Part shown: positions 9,016 to 17,971 of the stretch, in pieces
Layout of the letters: each line of letters begins with the position of its first letter
Numbering within the stretch: position 1 is the first letter of the stretch
Source of the DNA: JBBQWT01 sp038210375
GTDB taxonomy: Bacteria > Acidobacteriota > Terriglobia > Terriglobales > Acidobacteriaceae
Direction: 5' to 3'
DNA length: 54,053 bases
Assembly (NCBI GenBank): GCA_038210375.1
Contig: JBBQWT010000021.1
Location: 1-54,053 of the forward strand
Notes under the pieces: model-generated
Told to the model about the DNA's origin: nothing
Database searches by the model: none
Seen by the model: the letters and a program-made list of their open reading frames with translations, nothing else
Position numbers and translations under genes: made by a program

Positions 9016-10101
9016 CTACGGGCTGGTATTTTCCACCGCCAGGGTAGGCTTGGCGCCCGACTGGCGCAGCTCCGCACGCACCCCATCCGCTGCCGCGGGA
9101 CGCGCTACCGCCGTTGATCGCTCTTCGTACTTGCCGAAGATCATTTTGCCCGCCGTAGTCTGCAGCACCGAGGTCACGCAGATGTCGATGTTCTTGCCGA
9201 TCATCTTACGGGCGTTATCCACCACCACCATGGTGCCGTCGTCGAGGTAGGCGACTCCCTGGGTATATTCCTTGCCTTCTTTCAAAATGAACACCCGCAT
9301 GATCTCGCCGGGCAGCACGATGGGCTTGAGGGTGTTGGCCAGCTCGTTGATGTTCAACACTTCGACGCCGCGTACCTGCGCCACCTTATTCAGGTTGAAA
9401 TCGTTGGTAACGATCTTGGCGTCGTACAACTTGGCCAGCTCGATCAACTTCATATCCACTTCGCGGATGTTGGGGAAATCGTCTTCCACGATCTGCACCG
9501 TGAGGTGGGCCATTTTCTGCAGGCGGGCCAGGATGTCGAGGCCGCGGCGGCCGCGGTTGCGCTTCAGCGAGTCAGCGGAATCGGCCACCAGCTGCAGCTC
9601 GCGCAATACGAATTGCGGGGTCACGATCACGCCATCGAGAAAGCCGGTTTCGGCGATGTCGGCGATGCGCCCATCGATGATGACGCTGGTATCAAGAATC
9701 TTCTGGCTCTTGCGCGCCGGTTTTTCCGCGCCAAAAAGACCGCCCATCGCTCCCAGGTTGAGCAGTTCTCCCTTGCTGGCGCCGGTGATCAGCCCCACAT
9801 AAGACATGAGCAGCATGACCATGAGTTGCAGAAAGCTCTGGGTGCTGCCCGCGGGTATGCTGTTGCGGATGACCAGGCTGAAAAGATACGCGCCAAAGAT
9901 GCCCAGGATGCTGCCCAGCACCGCGCCGATCAGGCGCTTGAGACTGACCACGCTGAGCCGCATTTCGAACAAGATGACGGCGAAACCGATGGCCACAGCG
10001 GTAATCACCGATGCTTCGGCCGACAAGCCAAAAGGCCTGAGAAAAAATCCTGCGATGGCCACCACGGTGACAAACAGCAGACGGATAAAAAGTAAATCCA
10101 T
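9016..10101 (-). CDS. Membrane-anchored PIN/TRAM domain protein (YacL-like)
   Basis: About 361 residues when started at ATG 10101 (MDLLFIRLLF), chosen because GAGG lies 9 bases upstream; the frame stays open to 10149. Three or four membrane helices occupy the first 110 residues. A PIN nuclease fold follows (KILDTSVIIDGRIADI, TPQFVLRELQ, NRGRRGLDIL, KIVTNDFNLNK) with the conserved acidic residues kept. The last 70 residues form a TRAM RNA-binding domain (LPGEIMRVFILKEGKEYTQGVAYLDDGTMVVV). This matches Bacillus YacL/PilT-N proteins, thought to be membrane-associated ribonucleases of unknown target. It is convergent with the preceding plus-strand genes. Confidence 0.88.
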   Translation of the reverse strand: MDLLFIRLLFVTVVAIAGFFLRPFGLSAEASVITAVAIGFAVILFEMRLSVVSLKRLIGAVLGSILGIFGAYLFSLVIRNSIPAGSTQSFLQLMVMLLMSYVGLITGASKGELLNLGAMGGLFGAEKPARKSQKILDTSVIIDGRIADIAETGFLDGVIVTPQFVLRELQLVADSADSLKRNRGRRGLDILARLQKMAHLTVQIVEDDFPNIREVDMKLIELAKLYDAKIVTNDFNLNKVAQVRGVEVLNINELANTLKPIVLPGEIMRVFILKEGKEYTQGVAYLDDGTMVVVDNARKMIGKNIDICVTSVLQTTAGKMIFGKYEERSTAVARPAAADGVRAELRQSGAKPTLAVENTSP

Positions 10102-10339
10102 TTCCATTCCCTCAAAGAGGGACGATATGACCCAGCTTGACCCGGGCAAGAACAGTGCCCCAAAAACGCCGCGGTAATTTCGCTCCCACTCTTAAGCTAT
10201 CCGCGGAATGAGACCCTGCATGCGCTACCCGTCCGCTGGCGGGCGCGCATCCACCAAACCCAACGAAATAATAATTGCGTCAGTATATACCACCCATGCA
10301 ACCCAGGGGAGGCCCCCGAGGTTATCTGATAAGTAACAC

Positions 10340-10534
10340 TTCGGTACGCTTTTTTGCGATATCTTGAGCGTACTCGCAGCCGTTTGGCGCCCCCGCGCCG
10401 CGTCAGCGTACTTTCGATGACATTGATCTGGCCGGCCCTTAACGGGGAGATGAGCGGCCTGGTTCTTCCCCGAGAGGGGAAGAATTAATGAGACCGGCGC
10501 TAAATCTCGGGGGAGAAATGCGCCGGTCTTTTTT
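10340..10534 (+). ncRNA. Candidate small RNA ending at an intrinsic terminator
   Basis: Plus-strand segment containing a GGCCGGCC-rich region (10430-10460), a perfect small hairpin (TTCTTCCCC / GGGGAAGAA, 10463-10484) and a strong terminator (10491-10534). Both flanking genes run on the opposite strand, so the terminator serves neither. The 5' end is a guess, as no clear promoter was found. It does not match the conserved cores of SRP RNA, tmRNA or RNase P that I can recall. Low confidence. Confidence 0.3.
10491..10534 (+). terminator. Intrinsic terminator, plus strand
   Basis: Ten-base-pair stem AGACCGGCGC (10491-10500) with GCGCCGGTCT (10520-10529), 19-base loop, then a run of T to 10534. 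On the minus strand the stem is followed only by CATTAATTCTT, so it is mainly plus-oriented. Confidence 0.6.
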
Positions 10535-10576
10535 CGTTTTCAGGGGGGCCCGCCCCGCTCGCGGCCGCAATTCCCG

Positions 10577-13033
10577 CTACTTTGCCGCCAGCACGTCGTA
10601 GTAGTAGTTGAGCATGGCCCGCCGGGGCCGGTCCTTCAGCCCGTTGAGCGGAATCTTGTTGGTGATGGACGCGTTGCCCACCATATCCGCGGCCCCCAGC
10701 CGGGTGATCTTCCCATCCGCCAGCTCCAGGTAGATGGGCACCCGCATGCGGAAGTCTTTGCTTACGTTGGACTGGGTCGCGGTCACGGAAAGCACGGTGT
10801 TTCCGCCGCTGCCGTTCTCGAATGAATAATCCAGCTTGTAGGTGGGCAACTCGGTGCCGTAAACATACTCATTAAAAAACCAGTCCATTTTGTGGTCCTG
10901 GGTCATGTCCATGTTGTCGGTCATGTGTTTTTCCACCATCAGCTTGAACTCTTCGGTGCTGGCCGCGCGATCGGCGTAGGTGTGCACGAAATCGCGCATC
11001 ATGGCCTTGAAATTGGCATCGCCCTTCTTGTCCCACATGAGCATGCGCAGCATGTGGAGAATGAACGCTCCTTTGGGATAGATCAGCCGTTGGGTCACGG
11101 AACCCATTTTGCTGTTATTGAGCCGGTATCCCATGGTCACCGGTCCGGCGTCGATGCTGCGAAAGCCCTGCCGATTCTTCTCGGTGAGCAACTCCAGTTC
11201 ATCGGCCCAGAATTTCTGAAACACCTGAGGCTTCGAAGCGTACACCTGCTGCAGAAACAGCGAAGTCGAGAAATGGGCGAAGCCTTCGCTCATCCACTGG
11301 TCGCGATAAGAGTTGAAGCCCACGGTATGTCCCCACCACTGGTGGGCGACCTCGTGGGGTCCCACCACCTGCCAGTATCCGCGCACGTCATCGAGCCCCA
11401 GCCCATGGCGGACCGTGGAATCGAAAAAGGCGCAGATGGGGATGTAAACCATCGAAGGCCATGATTGTCCAAAGTTGCAGGCCGTCTGCTCGGTCATGGA
11501 AATGCGTTTGTAGGAGCTTTCCCCGAAATAATCGGTGTAAATCTGCATGGCGACCTGGGCCTCGGCCAGCGGCTTCTGCATCATGCCGGTGGTGTTTAAA
11601 GTTCCCAGGGCGGCCACGTTGGCCATGGCGCCGGAAAGTCCCTGCAGCATGTCGGGAGGGTTTTCATTGGCGTAGGAGGAAATCTTGTAAGGGCCTGCCT
11701 GCGCATCGGAGCGTTTGAACTTGCCAAAATTAAATCCCGCCACCGCCATGGGGGCTTCGCCCGTCCATTCAGAGATATTTTCATCTCCTTCGGTGATGCT
11801 TTTACCCGGCACTCCGGTGGCCACCATCTGCAGGCTCTTGGGTATGCGGAAGGTCATGCGGTAATCGGCATAATGGCCGAACCCCAGGCTGGGATACCAG
11901 TCTTCACGCGCCACTGGAAAATAGTTGCCGCCGCCCTCGTTCACCACCGCTTCCTTGCCGCCGTAGATGCTGCGAAACACGTATTTTTCACCCTTGTTCA
12001 GGGGATGGGGAAGCACCACGGCAAAGTCCGGGTCCTGGTCTTTATTCTCCTGAATGAAATCGAGCTGATCGCCGGCCGCGGTGCTCACGCTTTGCACCCG
12101 CAACGTGGGGAACAGGTTCAGCGGCAGCACGGCGACACCGGCGGACCGAGCCTCCACCGTGGTAATGGCGTTGCCATTGAGTTTGCCGCTCTTTTCAATC
12201 TGGGTATCGAGGTCCTGGGTAAGGATGCTGAAGGTGCTGTTGTCTTCGGCTCCCACGGTGCCGCCGGGCCGCGCATATTCAGGGGAATAATGAAATCCGG
12301 CCCAGATGCCGAATTGGTTTTCGTCGTAGGTAAAGAGGGCCACCTCTTCGGGCTGCAGGCGTTCGAAATCCACCCCGTGAGGGTCGATCCAGTACACCAG
12401 CTTGCTGCCGTACTTGCGGCCATTGATAAATGCCACGAACAAGCCGCCGGGCTGGGCACTGAGTACATCCTGCAGAATGCGGCTATCGAGGTTCTTGTGC
12501 AGCTTGTGGCGCACCGCGTCTTTCACCGTGGCCAGCTGGGTCTGGGAGCGGCCGTTGACCGAACCATGGGATCCCGACCCTGATTTTTTGATTTCCCCAT
12601 AGGTATCGTCAGTAAATCTGAAGACGACGTCGCTGAACTCCTCGGTGATCGACGGAGCGCCGGTGAGAACCGAAAGATTGCGTCTTTCGCTCGCGATGGG
12701 AGGCACCATCACAAAAGTGCCGGCCCCGCTGAAGACCGCGCCCGTAACCTTGCCGTTTACCGGCGGCAGAAAAGAAATGCTGCCGCTATGCAGGGTAAAG
12801 ATTCCCGCATCTCGGGTGAGCACCAGTTCGTGCACGGCCACGCTCTCATCGCCCAGCGAGATATTGCGCAGTTGCTGGTAGGCGGCGTTGGCGTTGGGCG
12901 CGTGCGCGGGTCCATGGGGCGCGACGGCGGCCGCGGTGGCAGAAGCAGGACGGGTTTCAAGGGTTTGCGCGAACACTTCACTGCCGCTAAGGGCGGCGGC
13001 GCACATCAGAATTGAAGCCACGGTGCGATTCAT
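10577..13033 (-). CDS. M1-family zinc aminopeptidase-like protein, secreted
   Basis: 818 residues. A signal peptide at residues 1-22 ends SEVFAQ. The gluzincin motif HEVAH (about 559-563) is followed by WWGHTVGF and, in the expected position, SEGFAHF, whose Glu is the third zinc ligand. The first 450 residues are beta-rich and long for M1, as in acidobacterial and Bacteroidetes M1 relatives. It probably hydrolyses peptides outside the cytoplasm; specificity cannot be read from sequence. A GGGGAG ribosome site precedes ATG 13033. No terminator with a T tract is seen downstream in its orientation. Confidence 0.88.
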   Translation of the reverse strand: MNRTVASILMCAAALSGSEVFAQTLETRPASATAAAVAPHGPAHAPNANAAYQQLRNISLGDESVAVHELVLTRDAGIFTLHSGSISFLPPVNGKVTGAVFSGAGTFVMVPPIASERRNLSVLTGAPSITEEFSDVVFRFTDDTYGEIKKSGSGSHGSVNGRSQTQLATVKDAVRHKLHKNLDSRILQDVLSAQPGGLFVAFINGRKYGSKLVYWIDPHGVDFERLQPEEVALFTYDENQFGIWAGFHYSPEYARPGGTVGAEDNSTFSILTQDLDTQIEKSGKLNGNAITTVEARSAGVAVLPLNLFPTLRVQSVSTAAGDQLDFIQENKDQDPDFAVVLPHPLNKGEKYVFRSIYGGKEAVVNEGGGNYFPVAREDWYPSLGFGHYADYRMTFRIPKSLQMVATGVPGKSITEGDENISEWTGEAPMAVAGFNFGKFKRSDAQAGPYKISSYANENPPDMLQGLSGAMANVAALGTLNTTGMMQKPLAEAQVAMQIYTDYFGESSYKRISMTEQTACNFGQSWPSMVYIPICAFFDSTVRHGLGLDDVRGYWQVVGPHEVAHQWWGHTVGFNSYRDQWMSEGFAHFSTSLFLQQVYASKPQVFQKFWADELELLTEKNRQGFRSIDAGPVTMGYRLNNSKMGSVTQRLIYPKGAFILHMLRMLMWDKKGDANFKAMMRDFVHTYADRAASTEEFKLMVEKHMTDNMDMTQDHKMDWFFNEYVYGTELPTYKLDYSFENGSGGNTVLSVTATQSNVSKDFRMRVPIYLELADGKITRLGAADMVGNASITNKIPLNGLKDRPRRAMLNYYYDVLAAK

Positions 13034-13246
13034 GAGAACTCCCCAGGTTAAAAAATAAAGGTGATTAGAGCGGTAAATGGCGCAAGAACAGGCGGATTTT
13101 TAAGAGCGTACGTATTATGCACATCCGCGAGGCGGGGCGATACAGGGAAATTCGAACAACTTTTGGCCGTATAGCTTGGAGTTATTCACAGGCCTCCCGG
13201 GATAGAGGCTTGGGGAGGGAGCTGCCCGGGCAAGAAACTCATGATT

Positions 13247-14704
13247 TCAATATTTGGGCATGGAGGTGTCGACCCGGTCGGCCCAGGCCAGGATGCCACC
13301 GGCCAGGTTTCGCACCTTGGTGAAGCCGGCCTTTTGCAGAAATTCGACGGCTTCAGCGCTGCGCTTGCCGCTGCGGCAGTGGGCCACGATGTCGCGGCTG
13401 GAATCGAGCTCGCTGACCCGCCGCGGCAGGTCCCCCAGGGGTATAAGATGGCCTTTGATGTTGCATATCTGGTATTCATGGGGCTCGCGCACATCGAGCA
13501 CGAAGATATCTTCACCGGCGTCGAGCCGCTGCTTGAGTTCTTCCACCTGGATTTCGGGCGACTGGCTGGGCATGGCGCTCTCTTCCCCTCTCATACCGCA
13601 AAATTGCTCGTAGTCTATCAGTTTGGTCACGGTGGGATGGTTGCCGCATACCGGGCACTCCGGGTTCTTGCGGAGTTTGAGCTCGCGAAAGCGCATGGCC
13701 AGGGCATCCACCAGCAGCAGGCGCCCAACTAGCGGCTCGCCGCTACCCAGGATCAGCTTGATGACTTCGGTGGCCTGCACGACTCCCAGCAATCCCGGCA
13801 ATATCCCCAGGACGCCGCCCTCGGCGCACGACGGCACCAGGCCGGGCGGCGGTGGCTCGGGATAGAGACACCGGTAGCACGGGCCAGCTTTGGTGGCGAA
13901 CACGCTGGCCTGCCCTTCGAAGCGGAAAATGGACGCATAGACATTGGGCTTGCCGCTCATCACGCAGGCGTCGTTCACCAGGTAGCGGGTAGGAAAATTG
14001 TCGGTGCCGTCGGCGATGATGTCGAAGTTCTTGAAGATGTCGAGAGCATTGGCGCTGCTCAGCGCGGTCTCGAATTTCTGGATTTCCACGAACGGGTTGA
14101 TGGCATGCAATTTTTCCGCGGCAGAATCCAGCTTGGGACGTCCCACATCGGCAGTAGTGTGAATGATCTGGCGCTGCAGGTTGGTGTAATCCACGACATC
14201 GAAATCCACCAAACCCAGGGTCCCAACCCCGGCGGCGGCAAGGTAAAGCGCCAGGGGCGATCCCAGGCCGCCGGCGCCGATGCAGAGTACCCGCGCCGCT
14301 TTCAGCTTCAACTGCCCTTCCATGGCCACTTCGGGCATGATCAGGTGCCGGGAATAACGGAGGACTTCCTCTTTACTCAGACCGGCAGGTTTAACGCCCG
14401 CCTGGGCGCCAGCCCCAACAACCGCCGAACCCGCACCGCCGCCCGCGATGCTGGGGATGATCGACAAGGTATCGCCGTCAGACACGGCCGTGGCTTCATG
14501 TTTGAGGTATCGAATGTCGTCTTCGTTTACGTAGATATTGATAAATGCCCGCAGCTTGCCTTCGTCGTTGAACAGGTGCTTGCGCAGCTCGGGATGGAGC
14601 ACAACCAGGGCTTGCAGGGCATCCCCGACGTTCGCGCCGGACACTTCCACGGTCGCATTCTTACCGGCATAGGGCCGCAACGGAGTGGGTATTGCGATTT
14701 TCAT
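13247..14704 (-). CDS. CysO-MoeZ-rhodanese fusion: sulfur-carrier protein joined to its activating enzyme
   Basis: 485 residues from ATG 14704; the frame extends to 14779 but MKIAIPTPLRPY is where CysO/MoaD proteins begin. Domain 1 (1-89) is a ubiquitin-like sulfur carrier close to mycobacterial CysO (FINIYVNEDDIRY, SDGDTLSIIPSIAGG). Domain 2 (about 110-370) is an E1-like ThiF/MoeB adenylyltransferase (RYSRHLIMPEV, GAGGLGSPLALYL, DFDVVDYTNLQRQ, DGTDNFPTRYLVND) with two zinc-type CxxC pairs (CYRC, CPVC). Domain 3 (about 385-485) is a rhodanese with active-site loop HCRSGKRS. It should adenylate the carrier C-terminus and load sulfur. Oddly, the diglycine lies inside the chain (GGGAGSAV, about 88-95), so cleavage is needed before use. 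Confidence 0.9.
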   Translation of the reverse strand: MKIAIPTPLRPYAGKNATVEVSGANVGDALQALVVLHPELRKHLFNDEGKLRAFINIYVNEDDIRYLKHEATAVSDGDTLSIIPSIAGGGAGSAVVGAGAQAGVKPAGLSKEEVLRYSRHLIMPEVAMEGQLKLKAARVLCIGAGGLGSPLALYLAAAGVGTLGLVDFDVVDYTNLQRQIIHTTADVGRPKLDSAAEKLHAINPFVEIQKFETALSSANALDIFKNFDIIADGTDNFPTRYLVNDACVMSGKPNVYASIFRFEGQASVFATKAGPCYRCLYPEPPPPGLVPSCAEGGVLGILPGLLGVVQATEVIKLILGSGEPLVGRLLLVDALAMRFRELKLRKNPECPVCGNHPTVTKLIDYEQFCGMRGEESAMPSQSPEIQVEELKQRLDAGEDIFVLDVREPHEYQICNIKGHLIPLGDLPRRVSELDSSRDIVAHCRSGKRSAEAVEFLQKAGFTKVRNLAGGILAWADRVDTSMPKY

Positions 14705-14796
14705 AACACCTCGAGAATTGTCTGGGGCTGGCGATGACGGCGGAAATCGCGGCCGACCATCATTAGATACCGCGCCCACCCGGTTGGATACAACCG

Positions 14797-15246
14797 TCAG
14801 CCTTCGACCCTGATCTCTTCATCGTCAAAGCGCTTGTCTTCTTCGGCAGTTCCGTTAAGCGCAAACGACGCGGTACGATCGGCGCGGCCGCCGGCCACGC
14901 TGGTAATGACATAGGAGCAGCCAATCCAGTGGGCTTCGGCAATATCGGTGGCCGACCAGCGCGCGGGATGGTCGGGGTGCGAATGGTAAAACCCCACAAT
15001 GTCATGGCCCTGTTCCCGCGCCATGCGCTGGATCTTGATCAGCTCGGCGGGGAGAATGTTGTAGCGGTTGTGGGCCGAATCCGTCCGCGAATTGCCCGCT
15101 TCCACCACCACCAGCACTTCGCGCAGGTCCTCTTCCGCTTTTCCCAGCAGGACGCCGCAGCACTCGCTGGGATAGGTCTTCTCGCCGTGGCGGCGCATAA
15201 GCTCGTAGTTGGCCGGGGTGATTTTCAGCATCGTCTTGCGCCCCAT
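14797..15246 (-). CDS. JAMM/Mov34 metalloprotease, Mec-like
   Basis: 149 residues, the whole protein being one JAB/MPN domain. The zinc motif is intact: Glu in YPSECCGVLLG, then HSHPDHPARWSATD, matching H-x-H-x7-S-x2-D. Mycobacterial Mec cleaves cysteine from the CysO-cysteine adduct made by CysM. Its position between cysM and the CysO fusion supports the same role here, with possible additional processing of the fusion (inference). It starts 10 bases after the cysM stop, so it is probably co-translated. ATG 15231 is an alternative start. Confidence 0.88.
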   Translation of the reverse strand: MGRKTMLKITPANYELMRRHGEKTYPSECCGVLLGKAEEDLREVLVVVEAGNSRTDSAHNRYNILPAELIKIQRMAREQGHDIVGFYHSHPDHPARWSATDIAEAHWIGCSYVITSVAGGRADRTASFALNGTAEEDKRFDDEEIRVEG

Positions 15247-15256
15247 AGTTTACCGG

Positions 15257-16246
15257 TCATATTTTTTCATCCCAGAAACGCTCGCTTAAATATTTGTCGG
15301 CTGAATCGCACAGAATGGTCACCACCACCACCTGACCCGCGCCCTGCGCTACGGCATCGCGCGCCACCTGCAGGCTGCCCACGACCGCGGCGCCCGCCGA
15401 GATTCCCAGCAGCAGTCCGGCTTCGCGGCCCAGGCGGCGCACCATGGAGTGTGCGTCCTCGGTGGCGATGCCGAGGTCGCGATCGGCCAACTTAGGATCG
15501 TAGATTCCCGGCACGATAGCGGTGGCCATGTGCTTCAGCCCTTCCAGACCATGGAAGGGAGAATCGGGTTGCAGCGAAACACATTGGATGGCGGGGTTCA
15601 ACTCCTTCAAGCGGCGAGTCACGCCCATAAACGTTCCGCTGGTCCCCAGGGTGGCCACGAAGTGGGTGATGCGTCCTTCGGTCTGTTGCCAGATTTCGTT
15701 GGCGGTGCCGTGATAGTGGGCGAGGACGTTTTGCGGATTGGAATACTGATCGGCATAAAAATATTTTTCCGGCTCGGTGGCCACCATATCGCGAACCACG
15801 CGGATGGCGCCGTCGGATCCGTCCGCGGGATCGGTGAAAGTGACCTGCGCACCGTAAGCGTGCAGAATCCGCTTGCGCTCCGGAGAGGCGTTTTCCGGCA
15901 TGCATAAAGTCACCGGAAAACCCAGCGCCGAGCCCAGCATGGCATACGCGATGCCCGTATTTCCGCTGGTGGAATCGATCAGGCGCCTGCCTCCGGCCAG
16001 CAGGCCGCGTTTCCGGGCATCGGCCACGATGTAGGAGGCGGCGCGGTCTTTGACTGACCCCCCGGGGTTCATCCATTCGGCTTTGCCCAGCAACTGTACT
16101 TGCGGCAGGCCGCCCGTGACAGTATCCAGACGCAGCAGCGGAGTGTTGCCGATGCCCTGCAAGAGGGTGCGGCCCAGCGCGGAAGTACCTCCCGCTCCGC
16201 CTTCGGAACCGGCTTCCAACTTGACCAAACTCATAATTTCACGCAT
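15257..16246 (-). CDS. cysM: Cysteine synthase, CysM type (probably O-phosphoserine sulfhydrylase)
   Basis: 329-residue fold-type II PLP enzyme. GNTPLLRL, NPGGSVKDRAA (the Lys forms the PLP Schiff base) and STSGNTGIAY are visible. The segment HGLEGLKHM..VPGIYDPKL resembles the mycobacterial CysM region that recognises O-phosphoserine and a CysO-thiocarboxylate donor rather than O-acetylserine and sulfide. It is the first gene of a three-gene cluster with a Mec-like protease and a CysO-MoeZ fusion, which agrees with that chemistry. The substrate assignment is inference; the family assignment is firm. ATG 16234 is an alternative start. Confidence 0.9.
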   Translation of the reverse strand: MREIMSLVKLEAGSEGGAGGTSALGRTLLQGIGNTPLLRLDTVTGGLPQVQLLGKAEWMNPGGSVKDRAASYIVADARKRGLLAGGRRLIDSTSGNTGIAYAMLGSALGFPVTLCMPENASPERKRILHAYGAQVTFTDPADGSDGAIRVVRDMVATEPEKYFYADQYSNPQNVLAHYHGTANEIWQQTEGRITHFVATLGTSGTFMGVTRRLKELNPAIQCVSLQPDSPFHGLEGLKHMATAIVPGIYDPKLADRDLGIATEDAHSMVRRLGREAGLLLGISAGAAVVGSLQVARDAVAQGAGQVVVVTILCDSADKYLSERFWDEKI

Positions 16247-16522
16247 ATTCCTACCAGATTGCGCTCCATGACGAATCTACCAGACCACTTACGTGGGTTC
16301 GTAGGTGGCGGGATGATGAATGATGGAACGCGAACTGCCGGCGAGCAGGGAATTGGATGATTGGCGTGACCTTCCGATGCAGGCCTGAAGCACTGCAAGC
16401 TGGAGGGTGCGGGAGTTAGAGGAACACCAATCTGAATGCTCGCATTTTACGGTATGGGCCGCGATCCATTGGCTGCGAATCATTGTTCAGGAACAGTGAC
16501 CGCGCGGGAAAGTTGGAAGATG

Positions 16523-17014
16523 ATGAATAAGAAACCGGTGGCGCCGCCCACCTACGATGAAGCGATGGCATGGCTGCGCGAGCACGGCTTTGAAATCCTC
16601 GAACCACCCGGGACCCAGCATCGCGCCTTTGTCAGGAAATATAACTGCTCGGCGGCCATCGAAAAAGACTCCGCCGATGAGCGGGTGAAGATTTTCGCCC
16701 GGCCGGGCTACCTGGTAAGCGGTGAAATCTCGAAGCTGGTGGACAAGGGATACCAGAAATTTCTCAAAACCTCGAAACTGGAAGTGCCGGCCACCGCCGA
16801 TCATCTCAAGGCCCTGCACGAGTTCACTGAAGAGCTAAAGGAAAGTTTTGGCGGCGGCAGCCTCTACAACGAATCTCTGGGCACGGTGAGTGACAGCTAC
16901 CACTATGATCGCGTGGAACATCGCGACGAGCCCATGTCCAGCCGGCCGAAACCTCCGTGGCAGGACAAGAGCAAGGCCGTGAAGCCGCCCCCGGCACGCA
17001 AGAAACCCGCGTAG
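16523..17014 (+). CDS. Conserved-looking hypothetical protein
   Basis: 163 residues from ATG 16523 (GGAAG lies just upstream; ATG 16520 is equally possible). It is soluble and charged, with no signal peptide. Visible features: PTYDEAMAWLREHGFEIL near the N-terminus, a middle part with repeated lysines (ISKLVDKGYQKFLKT), and a proline/lysine-rich basic tail (KPPPARKKPA) that might contact nucleic acid. No known domain is recognised. It is divergent from cysM with about 275 bases between them. Confidence 0.6.
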   Translation: MNKKPVAPPTYDEAMAWLREHGFEILEPPGTQHRAFVRKYNCSAAIEKDSADERVKIFARPGYLVSGEISKLVDKGYQKFLKTSKLEVPATADHLKALHEFTEELKESFGGGSLYNESLGTVSDSYHYDRVEHRDEPMSSRPKPPWQDKSKAVKPPPARKKPA

Positions 17015-17165
17015 GCGCTTCGCGCTCTCGAAATCATCTGTCCCATCGACGGCCGCAGCCCGCCGCTTTTACTGCTTCGCATCAGCAGCCATACCCTCTG
17101 GGATTGCCCGACCCGCTCTTTATAATGATTGCGAAATTAATCGCTGACTCGAGGTGAGCGCCGCT

Positions 17166-17711
17166 ATGGAACCCAATGAAGTACACGAACTGCACGAACA
17201 TGCCGAACATGCGCAGCACAATCCCTCGCTGCTTCCCGTAACCGTCACCATGTCGATCCTAGCGGTGCTGGTGGCGGTGGTTTCCCTGCTGGGGCACCGT
17301 GCGCACACCGAAGAGGTCCTGCTGCAGAGCAAGGTGAACGACGACTGGGCCTACTATCAGGCCAAAAGCATACGGCGCAACAACTACGAGCTGTTCCGCG
17401 ACCTGATTTCGATTGCCTCGTTGAAGGATGAGTCGCAGAGCGCCAAGCTGAAAGAGAAATACGATAAGGAAATCGAGCGTTACACCGAGCAGCAGAAGGA
17501 GCTCAAAGACGAGGCCGAGCACCGCCAGGCGGAAGTGGACTCCACGGCCCGCCACGCCAACCGGTTCGATCTCGCCGAGGTGTTCCTGGAAGCTGCGCTG
17601 GTGATTACTTCGTTAACCTTGCTAACCGGCAAGCGCGCATTCTTCGGACTGGGCGGCCTGCTGGCGGTCGTGGGGCTGGCGGTCGCCGCGTCCTCTTTGC
17701 TGGTGCATTGA
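17166..17711 (+). CDS. DUF4337-like membrane protein
   Basis: 181 residues from ATG 17166, chosen because GAGGTGAG lies 6-8 bases upstream; the frame is open from GTG 17154. The N-terminus is His/Glu-rich (EVHELHEHAEHAQHN), followed by a membrane helix at about 25-42, a long charged coiled-coil (about 80-130: KLKEKYDKEIERYTEQQKELKDEAE), and two C-terminal helices (about 135-178). This helix/coiled-coil/helix plan and the ..DDWAYYQAKSIR.. segment are typical of DUF4337. No biochemical role is known for the family. Confidence 0.75.
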   Translation: MEPNEVHELHEHAEHAQHNPSLLPVTVTMSILAVLVAVVSLLGHRAHTEEVLLQSKVNDDWAYYQAKSIRRNNYELFRDLISIASLKDESQSAKLKEKYDKEIERYTEQQKELKDEAEHRQAEVDSTARHANRFDLAEVFLEAALVITSLTLLTGKRAFFGLGGLLAVVGLAVAASSLLVH

Positions 17712-17971
17712 GCAAGCCAGCGTCACTCTCCGGAAGCGCAGATTCTTGCGGTTGACACGATCTTTACGATTTGGAGGCGCGGCCTCCCAAATTGGGCGGG
17801 CGGCGACGGTCGCGGTCTGGTCTGGACGGTGTTCTTACTTTAGTAACGCCTTGATACCACTGATTTTACCCTTACCCGGCTTGCCTTCTGCTATATTTCG
17901 GATTAGAAGGACGATAAGCGGATAAATTCGCTGCATCCCCCCTTTTCCGGAATCAATAACCCGGATTCAGC

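Larger units (their letters stand above)
10150..10576. other. 427-base intergenic region with a plus-strand terminator
   Basis: No convincing reading frame was found. The left part should hold the promoter of the PIN/TRAM gene (minus strand). The right part holds two hairpins and a plus-strand intrinsic terminator although no plus-strand gene lies upstream of it. This suggests an unannotated plus-strand RNA roughly between 10340 and 10534. Confidence 0.5.
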
